Of a stretch of 64,000 nt of DNA, positions 1 through 9,123 are shown in pieces (within the stretch, counting starts at the first letter, position 1; each line of letters opens with the position of its first letter). A model generated the notes under the pieces. That model did no database searches. It saw nothing but the letters and a program-made list of their open reading frames with translations, and had not been told where the DNA came from. The stretch spans positions 1-64,000 of the forward strand of contig CACKJM010000007.1 in NCBI GenBank assembly GCA_902600475.1, given 5' to 3'. Position numbers and translations under genes: made by a program. This stretch comes from an uncultured Prochlorococcus sp. (GTDB taxonomy: Bacteria; Cyanobacteriota; Cyanobacteriia; PCC-6307; Cyanobiaceae).

Positions 1-1
1 T

Positions 2-865
2 GGCCCTTTAGAAAGGGGACAAGCTACAACTTTAGGCAATTCCCTTAGAAGAGTCCTCATGGGAGGGATTGAAGGAAGTGCAGTTACTGCAGTAAGAATA
101 GCAGGAATTAATCACGAATATGCAACTATTCCTGGAGTTAGAGAAGACGTTTTAGATATTCTTCTCAATTGTAAGCAACTATCAATTAATAGTTCTAATC
201 CAGAACTTGAAATCGGCAGGCTAGTTGCGAGTGGTCCAATGGAGGTGAAGGCCAATGATATTCAATTTTCATCTCAAGTTGAAATTGTTGATGGTGAAAA
301 ACCTATTGCAACTATTCAGGAAGGTCATAACTTAGAATTAGAAATCCATGTCGAAAGAGGTGTTGGATATAGACCCGTCGATCGTAAGAACGAAGAAACA
401 AGTGCTATTGATTTACTTCAAATAGATGCTGTATTTATGCCAGTAAAGAGAGTAAATTTTTCAATTGATGAAACTGCTGTCGCAGAGGGTGGAACAGGTA
501 GAGAAAGATTGAAAATGGAGGTGGTAACTGACGGCTCAACAAGTCCAGATGATGCTATTGCTGAAGCTGCAAACCATTTAATAGAACTATTTCAGCCTCT
601 TGCTACAGTAACAATGGTTGAGGAAATTCCTGAAGAACCTGAACCATCTCCAGAAGCTCAAATTCCTCTTGAAGAACTAAACTTGTCCGTTAGAGCTTAT
701 AATTGTTTAAAAAGAGCTCAAGTTAATTCTGTTTCGGATTTAATGGGTTTTAGCTATGAAGATCTTCTTGAAATTAAGAACTTTGGCTCTAAATCTGCAG
801 ATGAAGTTATTGAAGCACTTGAACGCATAGGAATTTCTATTCCACAAAGCAGAACATCTGTTTAA
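2..865 (+). CDS. rpoA: RNA polymerase alpha subunit, 5' end outside window
   Basis: Alpha subunit of RNA polymerase, which scaffolds core assembly and contacts upstream promoter DNA and activators. The open frame runs from the left edge (frame from base 2) to the TAA at 863-865, giving 287 visible residues. A full alpha subunit is a little over 300, so roughly the first 25 residues are missing. The N-terminal dimerisation domain is evident from the NSLRRVL stretch near the left edge. The last ~65 residues form the helix-hairpin-helix C-terminal domain ([14 protein letters not shown], then [12 protein letters not shown]). rplQ follows after 14 bases, the usual alpha-operon order. An internal ATG at 59 is not the true start because the homologous frame continues upstream of it. 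Confidence 0.98.
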   Translation, partial: GPLERGQATTLGNSLRRVLMGGIEGSAVTAVRIAGINHEYATIPGVREDVLDILLNCKQLSINSSNPELEIGRLVASGPMEVKANDIQFSSQVEIVDGEKPIATIQEGHNLELEIHVERGVGYRPVDRKNEETSAIDLLQIDAVFMPVKRVNFSIDETAVAEGGTGRERLKMEVVTDGSTSPDDAIAEAANHLIELFQPLATVTMVEEIPEEPEPSPEAQIPLEELNLSVRAYNCLKRAQVNSVSDLMGFSYEDLLEIKNFGSKSADEVIEALERIGISIPQSRTSV

Positions 866-879
866 AATTTTTTAAGATT

Positions 880-1230
880 ATGAGACACCAACTTAGAATC
901 CCATTATTAGGTAAACCTTCTGACCAGAGGAAAGCACTTTTAAGAGGCTTGACTACACAATTGATAAGAGAAGGTAGAGTAACAACAACAAAAGCAAAGG
1001 CAAAAGCTTTAAGAAACGAAGCTGAAAGGATGATTTCTCTAGCTAAAGAAGGTAGTTTGGCTTCAAGGAGAAGGGCTATTGGATATATTTATGATAAGAA
1101 ATTAGTACATTCATTATTTGAAAAAGCAAAAGAAAGATATGGAGATAGAAAAGGTGGCTATACACGCATAGTCAGAACCGTTTCTAGAAAAGGTGATAAC
1201 GCTCAGATGGCTATAATTGAGCTTGTTTAA
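880..1230 (+). CDS. rplQ: Ribosomal protein L17
   Basis: Large-subunit ribosomal protein bL17, 116 residues, the normal length. The N-terminus [20 protein letters not shown] and the [17 protein letters not shown] stretch are typical. The protein is rich in Lys and Arg, as expected for an rRNA-binding protein. It lies 14 bases after rpoA and 37 bases before truA in the same direction, so one transcript is likely. The ATG at 880 is the only start that gives the conserved N-terminus. Confidence 0.98.
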   Translation: MRHQLRIPLLGKPSDQRKALLRGLTTQLIREGRVTTTKAKAKALRNEAERMISLAKEGSLASRRRAIGYIYDKKLVHSLFEKAKERYGDRKGGYTRIVRTVSRKGDNAQMAIIELV

Positions 1231-1267
1231 TTCATCAAATAAAAGAATTTTTACTAGAAAATAACTT

Positions 1268-2074
1268 TTGAAAAGAGTAGCTTTACTGATCCAATATGAT
1301 GGTTCTAGTTATTCTGGCTGGCAGAGACAAAAAAATGCAAATACAGTCCAGGAAATTCTAGAAAAAGCTCTATTTAAAATTACAAATTACTTCGTAAAGA
1401 CCATTGCGGCAGGAAGAACTGATGCAGGTGTTCATGCATCAGGTCAAGTAGTACACTTTGATATAGATTGTGTTATTCCAGGAAATCGTTATTCAGATGT
1501 ATTAAATAGTTATTTACCATCAACTATTAGAGTTTTGGAATCGATTGAGGTTAATGATAGTTGGCATGCATGCTATTCAGCAAAGTATAGGCATTATAGA
1601 TATGTGATTAATAATAGTAAATTTACTAATGTGTTTATAAACAATTGGTCATGGCATAGGTATCAAAAAGTGCTAGATGCAGTTTTAATGTCAAATGCAT
1701 CCAAGAGAATGGAAGGAGAACATGACTTTTTTGCTTTTCAAAAAAGTGGAAGTAATAGGGCAACTTCTATTACAAAAATAAAAAATATAAATATTAAAAG
1801 AGTAGAGGACTTAATTTTAGTTGATATTAAAGCAACTGGTTTTCTTTATGGAATGGTACGTTTAATTGTTGGTCAACTGGTATTAGTTGGAGAAAAAAAA
1901 ATATCGCCAGATATTTTGACAGATAGATGGGTAAATAAAAGAAAATATGATGTCAAAGAGTCTGCTCCAGCGAAGGGTTTATGTTTTGTAAATGCCGTCT
2001 ATGAAGAAAATGTTTTTCAGAAGATCAATAAAAATGATTTATTTCCAGTATTTTTAATTCAGGGTTTTTCTTAA
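1268..2074 (+). CDS. truA: tRNA pseudouridine(38-40) synthase TruA
   Basis: Converts uridines 38, 39 and 40 of the tRNA anticodon stem to pseudouridine. The protein has 268 residues, the usual size. The catalytic aspartate is D52 in AAGRTDAGVHASGQ, the TruA signature. A second conserved block, FLYGMVRLIVGQLV, lies near residues 192-205. The start is a TTG at 1268, chosen because KRVALLIQYDG immediately after it is the conserved first strand and no ATG is available nearby. It sits between rplQ and rplM, the arrangement usual in cyanobacteria. Confidence 0.96.
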   Translation: MKRVALLIQYDGSSYSGWQRQKNANTVQEILEKALFKITNYFVKTIAAGRTDAGVHASGQVVHFDIDCVIPGNRYSDVLNSYLPSTIRVLESIEVNDSWHACYSAKYRHYRYVINNSKFTNVFINNWSWHRYQKVLDAVLMSNASKRMEGEHDFFAFQKSGSNRATSITKIKNINIKRVEDLILVDIKATGFLYGMVRLIVGQLVLVGEKKISPDILTDRWVNKRKYDVKESAPAKGLCFVNAVYEENVFQKINKNDLFPVFLIQGFS

Positions 2075-2188
2075 GTAAATTTGAATAAAGGAACTAATTT
2101 TTTAGATTTATCGAAAATTATTGTTAATACTACGTTAATAAGGTAGAATTTAATATTGAATTTAAATTTATTTGCATAAATTTGGTAA

Positions 2189-2620
2189 ATGAATAGAACA
2201 ATTACTCCGTCTATAGAAACTATTGAAAGAAATTGGTTTTTAGTTGACGCAAAAGATAAGACACTTGGGAGACTTGCTACTGAGATTGCAACTGTTTTGA
2301 GAGGCAAAAATAAACCAACATTTACTCCTCATCTAGATACAGGCGATTTTGTCATTGTTGTAAATGCTGAAAAAGTTGAGGTAACAGGTAAAAAAGCATC
2401 ACAAAAGTTATATAGAAGACACTCTGGTAGGCCAGGAGGAATGAAAATTGAAAAATTTGAGTCTCTTCAAGAGAGAATTCCTGAAAGAATCATAGAGCAA
2501 GCTGTTAAGGGTATGCTCCCACATAACTCTTTAGGAAGACAGCAATTTAAAAAACTAAAAGTTTATAAAGGTACTAATCATCCTCATGCTGCACAGAATC
2601 CTGTATTATTGAATAGTTAA
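2189..2620 (+). CDS. rplM: Ribosomal protein L13
   Basis: Large-subunit ribosomal protein uL13, 143 residues. Conserved segments are the [16 protein letters not shown]-terminal block, [13 protein letters not shown], and [16 protein letters not shown] with the HPHAAQNP tail. A 114-base gap separates it from truA and could hold a promoter. It is followed 9 bases later by rpsI, the universal L13-S9 pair, which is presumably cotranscribed. Confidence 0.98.
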   Translation: MNRTITPSIETIERNWFLVDAKDKTLGRLATEIATVLRGKNKPTFTPHLDTGDFVIVVNAEKVEVTGKKASQKLYRRHSGRPGGMKIEKFESLQERIPERIIEQAVKGMLPHNSLGRQQFKKLKVYKGTNHPHAAQNPVLLNS

Positions 2621-2629
2621 TTTATTAAA

Positions 2630-3040
2630 ATGGATAGTCAAATAAAAAACAAAGCTGTTTATTGGGGTACTGGAAGAAGAAAAACTTCTGTTGCTAGAGT
2701 TCGTTTAATTCCGGGAAATGGACAAATTAAAATTAACGGTCGTCCTGGAGATAATTATTTAAACTACAACCCTCTACACTTAAATTCAGTAAAAGCACCT
2801 CTTCAAACATTAGGCCTAGAAAATTCTTATGATATTTTGGTAAATGTTTTTGGTGGTGGATTAACAGGTCAAGCAGATGCTATTAAACAAGGTGCAGCTA
2901 GAGCCCTTTGTGAATTATCACCTGACAATAGGAAACCCTTAAAAACTGAAGGTCATCTTAGTCGAGATCCTAGAGCCAAGGAAAGGAGAAAGTATGGTCT
3001 TAAAAAAGCAAGAAAAGCACCTCAATTCTCCAAACGTTAA
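2630..3040 (+). CDS. rpsI: Ribosomal protein S9
   Basis: Small-subunit ribosomal protein uS9, 136 residues. It shows the [16 protein letters not shown] block and the conserved C-terminal tail [19 protein letters not shown], whose terminal Lys-Arg reaches the ribosomal P site. It directly follows rplM and precedes rpmE by 13 bases. Confidence 0.98.
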   Translation: MDSQIKNKAVYWGTGRRKTSVARVRLIPGNGQIKINGRPGDNYLNYNPLHLNSVKAPLQTLGLENSYDILVNVFGGGLTGQADAIKQGAARALCELSPDNRKPLKTEGHLSRDPRAKERRKYGLKKARKAPQFSKR

Positions 3041-3053
3041 AGGAATTTTAATT

Positions 3054-3320
3054 ATGCCAAAACCAGAAATTCACCCAAAATGGTATCCAGACGCAAAAGT
3101 TATTTGTAATGGAGAAGTTGTAATGACGACAGGTTCAACTCAGCCTGAGCTAAATGTTGATGTGTGGAGTGGAAATCATCCTTTCTTTACTGGAACTCAA
3201 AAAATTCTTGATACAGAGGGTAGAGTTGATAGGTTTATGAAAAAATATGGAATGGGTTCAGCTAATGGTAATACAGCTACATCAAAAGAGCAGAAAGAAA
3301 AAAAAGATTCTAAAAAATAG
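3054..3320 (+). CDS. rpmE: Ribosomal protein L31
   Basis: Large-subunit ribosomal protein bL31, 88 residues from the ATG at 3054. The sequence MPKPEIHPKWYPDAKVICNG and WSGNHPFFTGTQ are family hallmarks. The zinc-binding CxxC pairs of the C+ form are absent: only one Cys is seen, so this is a C- type L31. The longer open frame back to 2994 overlaps rpsI and adds no family sequence, so that start is rejected. The Ser/Lys-rich tail after residue 70 is likely flexible. Confidence 0.96.
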   Translation: MPKPEIHPKWYPDAKVICNGEVVMTTGSTQPELNVDVWSGNHPFFTGTQKILDTEGRVDRFMKKYGMGSANGNTATSKEQKEKKDSKK

Positions 3321-3348
3321 AATTTTCAAAAATTAAGCATAATTTCAA

Positions 3349-4443
3349 TTGGAATACTCAACACTAATTGCAAGGTTGAAAACTGCTTCAGAAAGTTTTG
3401 AAAATTTGGAAGTTCAGCTTGCAGATCCTGAAATAGCCAATAATCCAAAAAAATTAGAAACCATTGCAAAAGAAAGGTCAAAACTGGAACCTTTAGTGAT
3501 TGATTTTAATAAATTGATTGATACTGATAAGGAAATTGAAGATTCGAAAAATTTACTGAAAGAGAATCGCAATGATAAAGAGATGGAATCATTAATAAAT
3601 GAAGAGTTAACTAATTTGGAGGAATGTAAGAATCAACTTATTCAAAAAACTACTATCGCTTTACTACCAAAAGATCCAAGAGATGAGAGAAGTGTAATGT
3701 TAGAAATAAGAGCCGGTGCTGGGGGTAACGAGGCTTGTATATGGGCGGGTGATTTAGCAAGAATGTATGAAAGATATGGACAAAAAATTGGTTGGTCTGT
3801 AAAACCTATAAGTGCTTCGGAGTCAGATATGGGAGGATTCAAAGAGTTAGTTATCTCCGTTAAGGGAGATTCTGTATATAGTCAACTCAAATTCGAGGCT
3901 GGTGTTCATAGAGTCCAAAGAGTTCCAGCTACTGAGTCTCAGGGTAGAGTTCACACCTCTACTGCAACAGTTGCTGTAATGCCTGAGGCTGACCCTGTTG
4001 AGGTTAAGATTGATCCAACCGATTTAGAGGTTGGTACAGCAAGATCAGGAGGTGCAGGGGGACAAAATGTAAACAAAGTGGAGACTGCTATTGACCTTCT
4101 CCATAAGCCTACAGGTATAAGAGTTTTTTGTACTCAAGAAAGATCACAATTGCAAAATCGTGAACGAGCAATGGAAATTTTAAGAGCCAAATTATATGAA
4201 ATTCAATTAAAAGAAGCTAATGCAAAAGAGAGATCTCAAAGGCTTTTACAGGTTGGAACTGGTGATAGGAGTGAAAAAATTAGAACTTATAATTTTAAAG
4301 ATAACAGGACAACTGATCATAGATTAGGTTCCAATTTTTCACTGGAACCAATTCTGGCTGGTCAACTGGATGAAGTCATAGATGCATGCATTGCACAAGA
4401 ACAAAAGAGAATGATGGAAGATTTTAATAACGAAGTTAATTAA
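3349..4443 (+). CDS. prfA: Peptide chain release factor 1
   Basis: Class I release factor for UAA and UAG stops, 364 residues. The GGQ catalytic motif lies in [14 protein letters not shown]. The stop-codon reading motif is PAT, in [17 protein letters not shown], which marks RF1 rather than RF2. The start is a TTG at 3349, 28 bases after rpmE, and yields the normal N-terminal length. It ends the ribosomal cluster and is convergent with the HNH gene, 13 bases apart. Confidence 0.97.
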   Translation: MEYSTLIARLKTASESFENLEVQLADPEIANNPKKLETIAKERSKLEPLVIDFNKLIDTDKEIEDSKNLLKENRNDKEMESLINEELTNLEECKNQLIQKTTIALLPKDPRDERSVMLEIRAGAGGNEACIWAGDLARMYERYGQKIGWSVKPISASESDMGGFKELVISVKGDSVYSQLKFEAGVHRVQRVPATESQGRVHTSTATVAVMPEADPVEVKIDPTDLEVGTARSGGAGGQNVNKVETAIDLLHKPTGIRVFCTQERSQLQNRERAMEILRAKLYEIQLKEANAKERSQRLLQVGTGDRSEKIRTYNFKDNRTTDHRLGSNFSLEPILAGQLDEVIDACIAQEQKRMMEDFNNEVN

Positions 4444-4456
4444 GATTTTATTTTTA

Positions 4457-4963
4457 TTAGATTGCGACACCTATCACGTACTTACTCCATTCTTTATGTC
4501 TACCCGAATCAATTTGTCTTGTAGCCTCAAAATTGAGATTACTTAGTGGACGATATGGCTTTCGCTTTAAAGGCATATTCGCCTCCTCTGGGGTACGGTT
4601 ACCTTTTTGTACATTACATCTAAGACACGCTGTAGTGACATTCTCCCAGTTATCAGTTCCACCTCTGCTTCTAGGTAAAACATGATCTATTGATAAATCA
4701 CTACCTCTATAGTTACAATATTGGCAAGAATTATTATCTCTTAGAAGAATATTTTTTCTCGTTAAAGAAACCTCTCTAAAAGGTACTTTGACGTAGTAAC
4801 GAAGTCTTATAACTGTAGGCAATTTTCTTCCACAATGTATTGAATATGATTTATCTTCTTCTAGGCTTTCTGCTTTACCTTTGATCATCAAAATAACAGC
4901 TCTTCTCCATGATGTGATATTTAAAGGTTCATAAGAAGCATTTAAAACAAGAGTCTGGCCCAT
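4457..4963 (-). CDS. HNH endonuclease domain protein
   Basis: HNH-family protein of 168 residues from the ATG at 4963. Visible motif elements are C80-x2-C83, the D93-H94 pair (SIDHVLPRSRGG), N108, and C113-x2-C116, which together form a treble-clef metal site with the HNH active site. The conserved N-terminus VLNASYEPLNITSWRRAV is shared by a widespread cyanobacterial family whose in vivo substrate is not known to me. Upstream starts exist at 4987 and 5050. The 5050 start would overlap alr by 19 bases on the opposite strand, so 4963 is preferred, with 4987 possible. Confidence 0.88.
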   Translation of the reverse strand: MGQTLVLNASYEPLNITSWRRAVILMIKGKAESLEEDKSYSIHCGRKLPTVIRLRYYVKVPFREVSLTRKNILLRDNNSCQYCNYRGSDLSIDHVLPRSRGGTDNWENVTTACLRCNVQKGNRTPEEANMPLKRKPYRPLSNLNFEATRQIDSGRHKEWSKYVIGVAI

Positions 4964-5031
4964 GCCAAAATTCAATTTACATGTCATGCTAACTGTATAT
5001 TTCAATAAGCGCATATAATTGTGCAAAGTTA

Positions 5032-6231
5032 ATGCAAATTCGGCAATCAAATCAGGGATTTAATTTTGATAAATATCCAATCTCTGAAAAAGATATAGAT
5101 CCAAAACAAAGAGCATGGATTGAAGTTAAAGGTAAAGCAATAGAAACAAATGTAAGGCAGTTAAGATCAAAATTAAGTAAAAACTGTCAATTTATGGCAG
5201 TTGTTAAAGCTGATGGATATGGTCATGATGCCAAAGTAGTATCTGAATATGCTATTAAAGGTGGAGCTTTGCAATTAGGAGTTGCCACTTTAAAAGAAGG
5301 GATTAAGCTTCGTTCTGCAGGAGTTACAAAACCAATTCTTATTCTCGGCAATTTATATACGAAAAGAGATTTGATAATATCCTTTAAAAATGATCTTATG
5401 CCAACCATAAGTAGTTTAAGAGAATGTTTAATTTGCAATAATATTGGGAGGCACTTTGGGTCGAAATTTTCTTTACATTTAAAGGTTGATACTGGGATGT
5501 CAAGATTAGGATTTGAATGTAATAAATTTGTACAGCTATTTGAAAAAATAAAATCTTTCGAAAACATTACAATAGAAGGAATATATAGTCATTTATCCTC
5601 TGCAGATAAAGATAACTCATTAAATCCTAAAAGTAGTACTCAACTACAAAAACTCAAGTTTCAGGAATTATTAAAGCAAATTAAAGTTTATAAAAATGAC
5701 AATATCAAGATTCATTTAGCTAATTCTGCTGCCATGCTTCTTGATAAAGATTTTCATTTTCATATGGTACGTATTGGTCTTTCTATGTATGGATATAGTC
5801 CTCTTCCAAAACTGGATGCAAATTTATCACTCAACCCAGCGTTATTTTTGAAGGTCAAAGTAGCTTTCATAAGAATTATTGATAAAGGGGTAAGTGTCAG
5901 TTACGGAGGAAAATTTGTAAGTAGTAGAAAAACTAAGTTAGCTGTATTAAGTATTGGTTATGCAGATGGAGTTCCCAGAAATCTTTCAGGCAAGATAAAA
6001 GTTATTCATAATAATAAACTTTATCCTCAAGTTGGATCTATAACTATGGATCAAATGATGGTGGATATAACAGGTTCAAACGAAATAAAAATTGGAACTA
6101 CGATGGTATTACTTGGATCTGACGGAGACAAAGTAATTTCTCCTGTTGATTGGGCAAAAGAATCTAATACTATACCATGGGAAATTCTTTGTTCTTTTAA
6201 AAATAGATTGCCGAGAGTTCAAGTGGATTAG
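5032..6231 (+). CDS. alr: Alanine racemase
   Basis: PLP-dependent racemase making D-alanine for peptidoglycan; 399 residues. The PLP-binding lysine is K59 in AVVKADGYGHD. The second catalytic base is Y291 in SVSYGGKF. Further conserved blocks are VDTGMSRLGF (152-161), IYSHLSSAD (184-192), MVRIGLSMYG (245-254) and SIGYADGVPR (307-316). An N-terminal stretch of about 27 residues precedes the usual family start. It is divergent from the HNH gene, with 68 bases between start codons, and is followed by tRNA-Ser. Confidence 0.96.
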   Translation: MQIRQSNQGFNFDKYPISEKDIDPKQRAWIEVKGKAIETNVRQLRSKLSKNCQFMAVVKADGYGHDAKVVSEYAIKGGALQLGVATLKEGIKLRSAGVTKPILILGNLYTKRDLIISFKNDLMPTISSLRECLICNNIGRHFGSKFSLHLKVDTGMSRLGFECNKFVQLFEKIKSFENITIEGIYSHLSSADKDNSLNPKSSTQLQKLKFQELLKQIKVYKNDNIKIHLANSAAMLLDKDFHFHMVRIGLSMYGYSPLPKLDANLSLNPALFLKVKVAFIRIIDKGVSVSYGGKFVSSRKTKLAVLSIGYADGVPRNLSGKIKVIHNNKLYPQVGSITMDQMMVDITGSNEIKIGTTMVLLGSDGDKVISPVDWAKESNTIPWEILCSFKNRLPRVQVD

Positions 6232-6292
6232 ACATTTCGATTAACTAAAAAATTTTGAATGTTTGCAAAAAAATTGATAATGTATAAGAACT

Positions 6293-6381
6293 GGAGAGGT
6301 GGCTGAGTGGTTGAAAGCGGCTCCCTGCTAAGGAGTTACAGGAGGTAACTTTTGTCGAGGGTTCGAATCCCTCCCTCTCCG
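6293..6381 (+). tRNA. tRNA-Ser (anticodon GCU)
   Basis: An 89-base class II tRNA. The acceptor GGAGAGG (6293-6299) pairs with CCTCTCC (6374-6380), followed by discriminator G. The anticodon arm is GCTCC-CTGCTAA-GGAGT with anticodon GCT, which reads AGC/AGU serine codons. A long variable arm and the T arm GAGGG-TTCGAAT-CCCTC are present. No CCA is encoded. It lies at the left border of the accessory island. Confidence 0.97.
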
Positions 6382-6609
6382 TGATTATTTGGTTCGTGGA
6401 AGTTTATAAGAGTTCGCCGAGGTTTCAGATCTACTGATACGACTACAGATACCAGAATATGAGGTTCTTACAAGTTAGCAAAGGTTTACAATTTCCTCAA
6501 CAAAGTGGTGGGTAATTTGGTGGGTAAAACAAATATCGTGAACTTATAGTTATTAATCTATGGTTAAATAAAAAATATTCTATCTTATTCAAAATCTTCT
6601 TCATTTCTA
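6382..6609 (+). other. Non-coding left junction of the tRNA-Ser island
   Basis: These 228 bases between the tRNA-Ser 3' end and the carbamoyltransferase contain no gene I can support. They hold the left copy of the 23-bp direct repeat at 6506-6528. One short open frame through the repeat runs about 28 codons between stops and matches nothing I recognise. No clear ribosome-binding site precedes the ATG at 6610. Confidence 0.6.
6506..6528 (+). repeat. Left copy of 23-bp island-flanking direct repeat
   Basis: The unit consists of TGGTGGGTAATT followed at once by TGGTGGGTAAA, so each copy is itself an imperfect tandem of an 11-12 bp element. An identical 23-base copy occurs at 9124-9146 in the same orientation, 2,618 bases away. 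The pair encloses the carbamoyltransferase, SxtJ-like and DUF5989 genes. It may be a recombination scar or recombinase binding site; that role is inferred. Confidence 0.9.
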
Positions 6610-8463
6610 ATGAGTTCTTATGTATTAGGATTGTCTTGTTATTACCATGATAGTGCTGCTGCATTATTGAAAGATGGGGAGATAATTAGTGCTGCACAAG
6701 AAGAAAGATTCTCTAGGAAGAAGCATGATTCTAGTTTTCCAAAGAATGCAGTTTTTTACTGCTTAAACTCGCATGGAATCAGTCTTTCAGATGTCAAAGA
6801 GATAGTTTATTACGAGAAACCTTTAATAACATTTGAACGTCTTCTGGAGACTTATCTAGGAACAGCACCAAGAGGTGGTAGATCTTTTGTCGCAGCGATG
6901 CAAGTTTGGTTGAAAGAAAAACTTTTTTTAAAGACTGAACTTAAGAAGAATCTCAAAGCAGTTCAAAAATCACTAGGATTTAATTCCTCAAAGATTCCCA
7001 TACTTCTTTTTTCAGAGCATCACCTTTCTCATGCGGCTGCTGCCTTCTACCCAAGTCCTTTTCAGGAGTCGGTCATTCTCTGCATGGATGGTGTTGGTGA
7101 GTGGGCAACAACCTCTGCCTGGATCGGTAAAGGTAAGGATATTGAACCTCTATGGCAAATCAGTTTCCCACACTCTTTGGGTCTTCTCTACTCAGCATTC
7201 ACCTATTACTGTGGATTCAAAGTGAATTCTGGCGAATACAAACTCATGGGTCTTGCTCCCTATGGACAATCCAGATATGTCGACAAAATTAAAGAAAATT
7301 TAATTGATATTAAAGAGGACGGGACATTCCGTCTCGAAATGAGTTACTTCAAATTTCATCGTGGATTCCGCATGACTGGAAGGAAGTTCCACAAACTTTT
7401 TGGTAGACCACCAAGGCAGGGGGAAACGGAACTTACCCAGTTCCATATGGATCTAGCGGCATCGATTCAGGTCGTCACCGAAGAGATCGTCCTCAAACTG
7501 GCAAAGTCACTGAGAGAAGAGACAGGTATCAATAATCTCTGTCTTGCTGGTGGTGTTGCTCTTAACTGCGTTGCTAATGGGAAATTGCTTCAAGAGAATA
7601 TTTTTGATGACATTTGGATTCAACCTGCTAGTGGCGACGCTGGTTCAGCACTCGGTGCTGCGTTGGTGGGATGGCATCAACATCAAGAACAGGATAGAGT
7701 CGTCAATACAAGCGACTCCATGAAAGGCACATATTTGGGTCCTGAGTTTAGCAACGTTGATATTATTAACTATCTTGAAAAGATTAAAGCGCCATTCAAC
7801 ACTAATAATGATCCTGAATTGTTCGAGTGTTTAGCAGAGGAACTTGAGAAAGGCCATGTGATTGGTTGGTTTAATGGTCCTATGGAATTTGGTCCTAGAG
7901 CATTAGGTGGGCGCTCCATTATTGGGGATCCACGCAACCAAAAGATGCAAAGCGTGATGAACCTCAAAATCAAGTACCGGGAAAGTTTCCGTCCCTTTGC
8001 TCCATCAGTTCTAGAAGAAGATGTCAGTAATCAGTTTGAGATGAATGCTAAGAGTCCTTACATGCTTCTGGTTGCTCCAGTCAAAAGAGAACTTTGTAAG
8101 AAAATGACTAAAGAAGAAGATAAACTTTTTGGTATTGAAAAACTCAATATTCCTAGATCTTCACTACCTGCAATAACTCATGTTGACTATTCAGCAAGGG
8201 TTCAAACTGTAAGCAAAACCACAAACTCCCGTTACTACAACCTTATTAGCGCCTTTAAACGAAGGACTGGTTGCCCCACCATTGTTAATACTTCATTTAA
8301 CGTAAGGGGGGAACCTATTGTTTGTACACCTCAGGATGCTTACAGGTGCTTCATGCGGACAGAGATGGATGTCTTGGTTCTTCAAAACCAGATCCTTTTC
8401 AAAAGCGAACAACCCAAAGTAGAGAAGGATGAGACCTGGATGCAGGAGTTTGAACTCGATTGA
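6610..8463 (+). CDS. Carbamoyltransferase, NodU/TobZ/SxtI family
   Basis: Predicted O-carbamoyltransferase of 617 residues that would use carbamoyl phosphate and ATP to carbamoylate a hydroxyl through a carbamoyl-adenylate. The N-terminal Kae1-like domain has GLSCYYHDSAAALL with H13, the metal-type motif EHHLSHA (H137, H141) and CMDGVGEW (D160). Nucleotide-binding blocks are GGVALN (314-319) and SGDAGSALGAA (341-351). The C-terminal domain has EFGPRALGGRS (426-436), FRPFAPSVL and NTSFNVRGEP. Length and motif order are complete, so it looks functional. Base composition is richer in G+C than nearby genes: 30 of 60 bases in 7441-7500 are G or C, with many C-ending codons. Its stop abuts the SxtJ-like start. 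The acceptor is unknown; an antibiotic, toxin, lipo-oligosaccharide or surface sugar are all possible from family precedents. Confidence 0.95.
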   Translation: MSSYVLGLSCYYHDSAAALLKDGEIISAAQEERFSRKKHDSSFPKNAVFYCLNSHGISLSDVKEIVYYEKPLITFERLLETYLGTAPRGGRSFVAAMQVWLKEKLFLKTELKKNLKAVQKSLGFNSSKIPILLFSEHHLSHAAAAFYPSPFQESVILCMDGVGEWATTSAWIGKGKDIEPLWQISFPHSLGLLYSAFTYYCGFKVNSGEYKLMGLAPYGQSRYVDKIKENLIDIKEDGTFRLEMSYFKFHRGFRMTGRKFHKLFGRPPRQGETELTQFHMDLAASIQVVTEEIVLKLAKSLREETGINNLCLAGGVALNCVANGKLLQENIFDDIWIQPASGDAGSALGAALVGWHQHQEQDRVVNTSDSMKGTYLGPEFSNVDIINYLEKIKAPFNTNNDPELFECLAEELEKGHVIGWFNGPMEFGPRALGGRSIIGDPRNQKMQSVMNLKIKYRESFRPFAPSVLEEDVSNQFEMNAKSPYMLLVAPVKRELCKKMTKEEDKLFGIEKLNIPRSSLPAITHVDYSARVQTVSKTTNSRYYNLISAFKRRTGCPTIVNTSFNVRGEPIVCTPQDAYRCFMRTEMDVLVLQNQILFKSEQPKVEKDETWMQEFELD

Positions 8464-8465
8464 TC

Positions 8466-8858
8466 ATGCAAGAAATAATCTCTAAAAAACAACTTCGAGA
8501 GTTCGGCCTGCTTATTGGATTTGGATTCCCCATTCTGATTGGTTGGTTACTTCCATCTCTCTTCGGGCACCAATTCAGAACATGGACTCTTTGGATAGGA
8601 GTTCCAGGTTTGCTAATAGGACTTACTGCACCACGCCTACTTTACTACCCATATAAGGGTTGGATGGCATTAGGACATTTCCTCGGATGGATTAACAGTC
8701 ACATTATCCTCGGTCTGGTTTTCATTCTTGTATTGCAACCTATTGCCTACATTATGCGCCTTACAGGTTATGATCCTTTAAGAACTAAACGAAAAGGAGA
8801 GAAGACTTACAGAGAAAACCGTAAAGACCATAACATTGACCTGAAACGCATTTTTTGA
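8466..8858 (+). CDS. SxtJ-family membrane protein
   Basis: Small integral membrane protein of 130 residues from the ATG at 8466. A TTG at 8460 overlaps the upstream stop and would add two residues. It has about three hydrophobic segments: GLLIGFGFPILIGWLLPSLF, WIGVPGLLIGLTAPRLLYYP, and a long one around IILGLVFILVLQPIAYIM. A basic cytoplasmic-type tail follows (DPLRTKRKGEKTYRENRK). The GYDPL-x-[KR] ending after the last membrane segment and its place right after a carbamoyltransferase match the SxtJ family named from the saxitoxin cluster. Biochemical function is unknown. It is probably translated together with its neighbours. Confidence 0.85.
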   Translation: MQEIISKKQLREFGLLIGFGFPILIGWLLPSLFGHQFRTWTLWIGVPGLLIGLTAPRLLYYPYKGWMALGHFLGWINSHIILGLVFILVLQPIAYIMRLTGYDPLRTKRKGEKTYRENRKDHNIDLKRIF

Positions 8859-8861
8859 ACC

Positions 8862-9023
8862 ATGGAAGCATTTTTTGATCTCGTTAAAGACATTTGGGAC
8901 TTTATGAAAGTTCGTAAAAAGTACTGGTTAGCACCATTAATTATTACGATTGTTCTCATGGGGGCACTAATTATTTTCACTCAAGGTTCAGTTGTCGCAC
9001 CATTTATATACTCGATTTTTTAA
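8862..9023 (+). CDS. DUF5989 (SxtK-like) single-pass membrane peptide
   Basis: A 53-residue protein starting at the ATG at 8862, three bases after the SxtJ-like stop. The sequence has an amphipathic N-terminus (LVKDIWDFMKVRKKYWLAP), one hydrophobic helix (LIITIVLMGALIIF), then TQGSVVAPFIYSIF. The pattern F-hydrophobic-x-RKK-W-P, membrane helix, T-x-GS-x-x-x-PFIY is the DUF5989 signature. The saxitoxin cluster protein SxtK is of similar size and type. Function is unknown, but the tight spacing says it acts with the carbamoyltransferase and SxtJ-like protein, perhaps tethering them at the membrane (inference). Confidence 0.88.
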   Translation: MEAFFDLVKDIWDFMKVRKKYWLAPLIITIVLMGALIIFTQGSVVAPFIYSIF

Positions 9024-9123
9024 ATGAAAAGATTTTATTTACTTTTTCTAGTAGGTTCAATATATTAATTTAAATTTTTATCTAAGAGGTTTAATCTTGG
9101 ATTTAGTTTATGCCATTTAAGTA

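Noticed and set aside
2994..3053. Longer rpmE reading frame starting inside rpsI
   Set aside because: The added residues are the rpsI tail read in another frame; L31 homology begins at the ATG at 3054.
4964..5050. 29-residue N-terminal extension of the HNH protein
   Set aside because: It overlaps the divergent alr start and does not resemble the family N-terminus; 4963 is the better start.
6383..6505. Possible integrase remnant between tRNA-Ser and the repeat
   Set aside because: Stop codons occur in the frames I read and no recombinase motif (R, HxxR or catalytic Tyr context) can be recognised.
6610..9023. Saxitoxin biosynthesis locus
   Set aside because: Only the carbamoylation trio is present; no polyketide-synthase-like SxtA, amidinotransferase or dioxygenase genes occur in the window.
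9024..9068. 14-codon open frame after the DUF5989 gene
   Set aside because: Too short, with no family resemblance and no supporting context.
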